Source of the DNA: Paramesorhizobium deserti | GTDB lineage: Bacteria; Pseudomonadota; Alphaproteobacteria; Rhizobiales; Rhizobiaceae | NCBI RefSeq assembly: GCF_001558695.1 | Contig: NZ_LNTU01000038.1 | Coordinates: 124,001-188,000 of the forward strand | Direction: 5' to 3' | Length of the DNA: 64,000 nucleotides | Shown here: positions 61,364-64,000 of the stretch, in pieces | How the letters are laid out: each line of letters starts with the position of its first letter | Numbering within the stretch: the first letter of the stretch is position 1 | Notes under the pieces: generated by a model | What the model saw: the letters and a program-made list of their open reading frames with translations, nothing else | What the model was told of the DNA's origin: nothing | Database searches by the model: none | Position numbers and translations under genes: made by a program

Positions 61364-63622
61364 ATGACCGACCTTGTTGTCAGCTTTATCATGAGCGGCG
61401 GCGTCGGTTCACGGCTTTGGCCGCTGTCGCGAGAGGATTTCCCGAAACAGTTTCACGACCTTTCCGGCCAGGGATCGATGCTGCAGAAGACGGTCCGGCG
61501 GATGCGTGCGCGCCGGGCCGGATCGGCGCCGGCTTACCTGCTCGCATCGGAGCTCCACGCCGCCCGCATCGGCCAGGATCTGGCCGGCATCGGGCTTGGC
61601 GGCGGCAGGCCGATCTTCGAGCCGGTGGGCCGCAATACGGCTGCCGCCGTGGTGCTCGCCACCGAGATAACGTCGCGCGAACATGGCGATGCGCTCGTCC
61701 TGGTCGTGCCCTCCGATCACGAGATCTCCACCGATCGCGATTTCTGGGACACGGTCGAGGCAGGCGTGCCGGCCGCCCTTGACGGGCGTATCGTCGTTTT
61801 CGGCATTCGGCCGGACAAGCCGGAAACCGGCTTCGGCTATGTCGAAACCGGGCCTGAAAATGACGGAGTGCGCGATGTCGTCCGGTTCATCGAAAAGCCG
61901 GACGAGGCGGCGGCGAAATCCTATCTGCAGCAGGGAAATTTTTGCTGGAACGCCGGCATTTTCTTGTTCCGCGCGAGCGTCATGCGCGAGGCTTTCCTGA
62001 CGCATGCGCCGGAGATCTGGCACGGCGCGGTGGCGGCGCTCGATCAGGCGGTGACGGATGTGTCCGGCACCTACCTGCCATACGATCTCTATGCCGCCGT
62101 GCCTTCGATCTCGGTGGATTACGCGATCATGGAGCATATCCGCAATATCGGGCTGGTCGAGGCGCGATTCCGCTTCCACGATCTTGGTTCCTGGCAGTCG
62201 CTCCTCGACATGCGCGCCCAGTCGGGCGAGCATGACGGCGATGGCAATGTCGTGGTGGGCGATGTTGTCGCCATCGATTGCGAGCACAGCTATCTGCGCA
62301 GCGAGGGGCGACTGATCTCGGCGGTGGGCCTGCGCGACATGGCGGTCGTCGCCACGGAGGATGCGACCTTCGTCGCGCCGATCTCCGAAAGCCAGCATGT
62401 CCGCAAGATCGTCGAGCAGCTGGAGAAGACGGGGCGGCTCGAGACGAAATTCACGCCCGCGCCCGACCGCATGCCGGTGGCGGGCGCCTATGCGGACCGC
62501 GTGCATCATTGGCTGTTCGAGGAGACCCTGCCGCTCTGGTCGACCGTGGGCGTGGACGAACGCCATGGCGGCTTCTTCGAGGTGCTGTCGCTCACCGGCC
62601 TGCCGATCGAGCGGATCAAGCGCACGCGCACCATGGCACGCCAGATCTATGCCTTCGCGGTGGCCAAGGAGATGGGTTGGGACGGCCCGGCGAGGGAACT
62701 GATCGATCACGGCATACGCTTCATCAAGGCGCATGGCCGCACCGAGCGCGGCGGCTGGGTGAAGACATTCAATCCGGATGGCAGCGCGGCGGACCCGACC
62801 GAGGATGCCTACGACCAGTCATTCGTTCTCTTGGCGCTGGCCCATGCCCATAAGGCGGGACACAGGGATGCCCTGCCGCTTGCGACGGAGACATTCGCCT
62901 TCATCGACGAATATCTCGCCGATGCGCGGTGCGCCGGCTTCCTTGAGGAGCCGGCCGATCGTGACAGGCCGGACTGCATGCGCCGCTCCAACCCGCACAT
63001 GCATCTGCTGGAGACTTTTCTCGCCTGGCATTCCGTCACGGGCGAGCGCGGCTTCCTCGAGCGCGCCGCACGCATCGTCGATCTTTTCCGCTGTCGCTTC
63101 TTCGATCCCGATAGCTGGACGCTGGGCGAGTTCTTTACCCAGACCTGGGAGCGCATGCCTGGCGAGAAAGGCGAATGGACGGAGCCGGGCCATCATTTCG
63201 AATGGGCGTCGCTGCTTGTCGCATTCGCCGCTGCCTCCGGCCAGAAGGATGTGGTGCGGCTCGGGCGCAAGCTCTATGCCTCGGCCATCGCCAACGGGCT
63301 CAACCGGGCAACGGGCCTTGCCTATAATTCGGTTTCCCGCCACGGCCTGCCTATCGACCGCAATTCGCGCAGCTGGCCGCAGACCGAGGCGATCAAGGCG
63401 GCCATTGCGCTCGACGGCAATGGCGGACCTGATCTGAAACCGGAGATAGAAGCGCGTGTCGGACGCCTGTTCCGCTGGCATATCGAGCCGGCGCCGAAGG
63501 GTCTCTGGATCGATCTGATCGATGAAGAAGGGCGCGCGCGGGCCAATGACGTCCCCGCCTCCATCTTTTATCATCTCGTCTGCGCACTGACGCAATATAT
63601 GGATTTTGCCAGGAAGGTTTAG
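61364..63622 (+). CDS. Fused mannose-1-phosphate guanylyltransferase and AGE-family isomerase
   Basis: A 752-residue fusion. The first part, about 1-350, is a GDP-mannose pyrophosphorylase: SGGVGSRLWPLSREDFPKQF, FEPVGRNTAAAVVLATEI, VPSDHEISTD, VRFIEKPDEAAA and CWNAGIFLFRASVM. From about 370 to the end is an (alpha/alpha)6 barrel of the N-acylglucosamine 2-epimerase / mannose isomerase family (RTMARQIYAFAVAKEMGWDG, YDQSFVLLALAHAHKAGH, EPGHHFEWASLLVAFAA, RSWPQTEAIKAAIAL). In most bacteria ManC is instead fused to a cupin-type phosphomannose isomerase. The AGE half may supply mannose-6-phosphate isomerisation. Product GDP-mannose would serve O-antigen or exopolysaccharide synthesis. Start ATG follows GGGGTGA. 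Confidence 0.92.
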   Translation: MTDLVVSFIMSGGVGSRLWPLSREDFPKQFHDLSGQGSMLQKTVRRMRARRAGSAPAYLLASELHAARIGQDLAGIGLGGGRPIFEPVGRNTAAAVVLATEITSREHGDALVLVVPSDHEISTDRDFWDTVEAGVPAALDGRIVVFGIRPDKPETGFGYVETGPENDGVRDVVRFIEKPDEAAAKSYLQQGNFCWNAGIFLFRASVMREAFLTHAPEIWHGAVAALDQAVTDVSGTYLPYDLYAAVPSISVDYAIMEHIRNIGLVEARFRFHDLGSWQSLLDMRAQSGEHDGDGNVVVGDVVAIDCEHSYLRSEGRLISAVGLRDMAVVATEDATFVAPISESQHVRKIVEQLEKTGRLETKFTPAPDRMPVAGAYADRVHHWLFEETLPLWSTVGVDERHGGFFEVLSLTGLPIERIKRTRTMARQIYAFAVAKEMGWDGPARELIDHGIRFIKAHGRTERGGWVKTFNPDGSAADPTEDAYDQSFVLLALAHAHKAGHRDALPLATETFAFIDEYLADARCAGFLEEPADRDRPDCMRRSNPHMHLLETFLAWHSVTGERGFLERAARIVDLFRCRFFDPDSWTLGEFFTQTWERMPGEKGEWTEPGHHFEWASLLVAFAAASGQKDVVRLGRKLYASAIANGLNRATGLAYNSVSRHGLPIDRNSRSWPQTEAIKAAIALDGNGGPDLKPEIEARVGRLFRWHIEPAPKGLWIDLIDEEGRARANDVPASIFYHLVCALTQYMDFARKV

Positions 63623-63707
63623 GCCGGAACGACGGTCTAACGGTTGACGACGCTTTAGCAGCCCGCAAGGTAAGGGGATCAATATTTCAGAGCCGGGGCC
63701 GGTGGCG

Positions 63708-64000
63708 ATGACCGAGGCGGGGCTGATCTGGAGCCGCATCGAGGCGGCGCATGGCCGCCATCATCTCGACCAGTCGCTCACCGATGCCGAATACGAGATC
63801 AACTCCTGGAAACTGGAGGCGGGCGTCGACGGCCAGTTCCACGAGAACGCGCGCGGCCGGCTGATCGGCAGCGTCTGGGTCAATTACGGCACCGCCACCG
63901 CCGACATCGCCTCCTATTACGGCCATGGCCGCATGGAGGTGGGCGGCACCGGGCTGGGCGCCGCACTGACCTGGTATGACGATGCCGGCTATTATCTCGA
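63708..64000 (+). pseudogene. Autotransporter beta-barrel fragment (continues beyond window)
   Basis: The frame is open to the window edge and contains residues such as AGLIWSRIEAAHG, DGQFHENARGRLIGSVWVNY and GGTGLGAALTWYDDAGYYLD, the alternating aromatic pattern of the pertactin-type autotransporter barrel. Upstream the frame is open only to 63648, with no start codon and no passenger domain, because the ManC fusion ends at 63622. The ATG at 63708 lacks an SD. I therefore think it is a 5'-truncated remnant, although the part outside the window is unseen. Confidence 0.6.

Overview
The window is GC-rich bacterial DNA that reads as an alphaproteobacterium of the order Hyphomicrobiales (Rhizobiales), most likely Rhizobiaceae or a close relative. 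The clues are a pcaDCHGB operon divergent from a LysR-type pcaQ with a recognisable PcaQ box, a neighbouring five-gene HAAT transporter like the rhizobial protocatechuate system, a 47-residue basic peptide (starts MAKGQKRSNREIRKPKQ) of a type I associate with rhizobia, and fused transporter and kinase genes common in this group. It looks like a catabolic accessory replicon or region: nearly every block pairs an importer with degradative enzymes and a local regulator. All calls were made by eye from sequence; no database search was run.

Layout. 1-7828: end of a MarR regulator, an M20 amidohydrolase, a peptide-type ABC importer (including a permease-ATPase fusion) and a GntR/FCD regulator. 7856-9697: a BacA/SbmA-like ABC exporter/importer. 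9899-16716: a mevalonate-catabolism island: degradative HMG-CoA reductase (mvaA), a TRAP transporter (dctPQM), HMG-CoA lyase (mvaB), and a divergent MocR-type regulator with repeated TGTACC half-sites. 16815-20576: a GcvA-like LysR regulator divergent from an amidase and an MFS carrier. 20860-27828: a LysR regulator, a tripartite tricarboxylate-type transporter (tctCBA), a shikimate/quinate dehydrogenase-like enzyme and a two-domain 3-dehydroshikimate dehydratase (QuiC1-like), which together would feed quinate or shikimate into protocatechuate. 27829-29307: a scar region with a Tn3-family transposase remnant and an AT-rich orphan gene.

29308-38683: a HAAT/Liv-type ABC transporter, probably for protocatechuate, followed by pcaDCHGB and divergent pcaQ. 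38684-43347: an accessory stretch with a run of six tightly packed small genes, an AT-rich patch, and a RibD_C / ArsR / SRPBCC stress-type module with two operator copies. 43463-49208: pobA and its AraC regulator, an IclR regulator (pcaR) and pcaIJF, completing 4-hydroxybenzoate to succinyl-CoA plus acetyl-CoA. The aromatic genes therefore form an almost continuous route: quinate/shikimate and 4-hydroxybenzoate enter at protocatechuate, and the beta-ketoadipate pathway runs to the TCA cycle.

49309-60888: a short-chain amide (formamide/acetamide or urea-like) regulon: MEKHLA protein, FmdB zinc ribbon, FmdA amidase, a urea/amide ABC transporter (urtABCDE type), and, divergently, a very large sensor kinase whose input domain is an NCS1-family transporter body followed by a cysteine-rich segment, plus a LuxR-type response regulator overlapping it. 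This transporter-kinase is the most unusual protein in the window. 61089-61165 is tRNA-Pro(CGG) beside a possible insertion-sequence end. 61364-63622 is a fused mannose-1-phosphate guanylyltransferase / AGE-fold isomerase. The window ends inside an autotransporter beta-barrel fragment that has no visible passenger domain.
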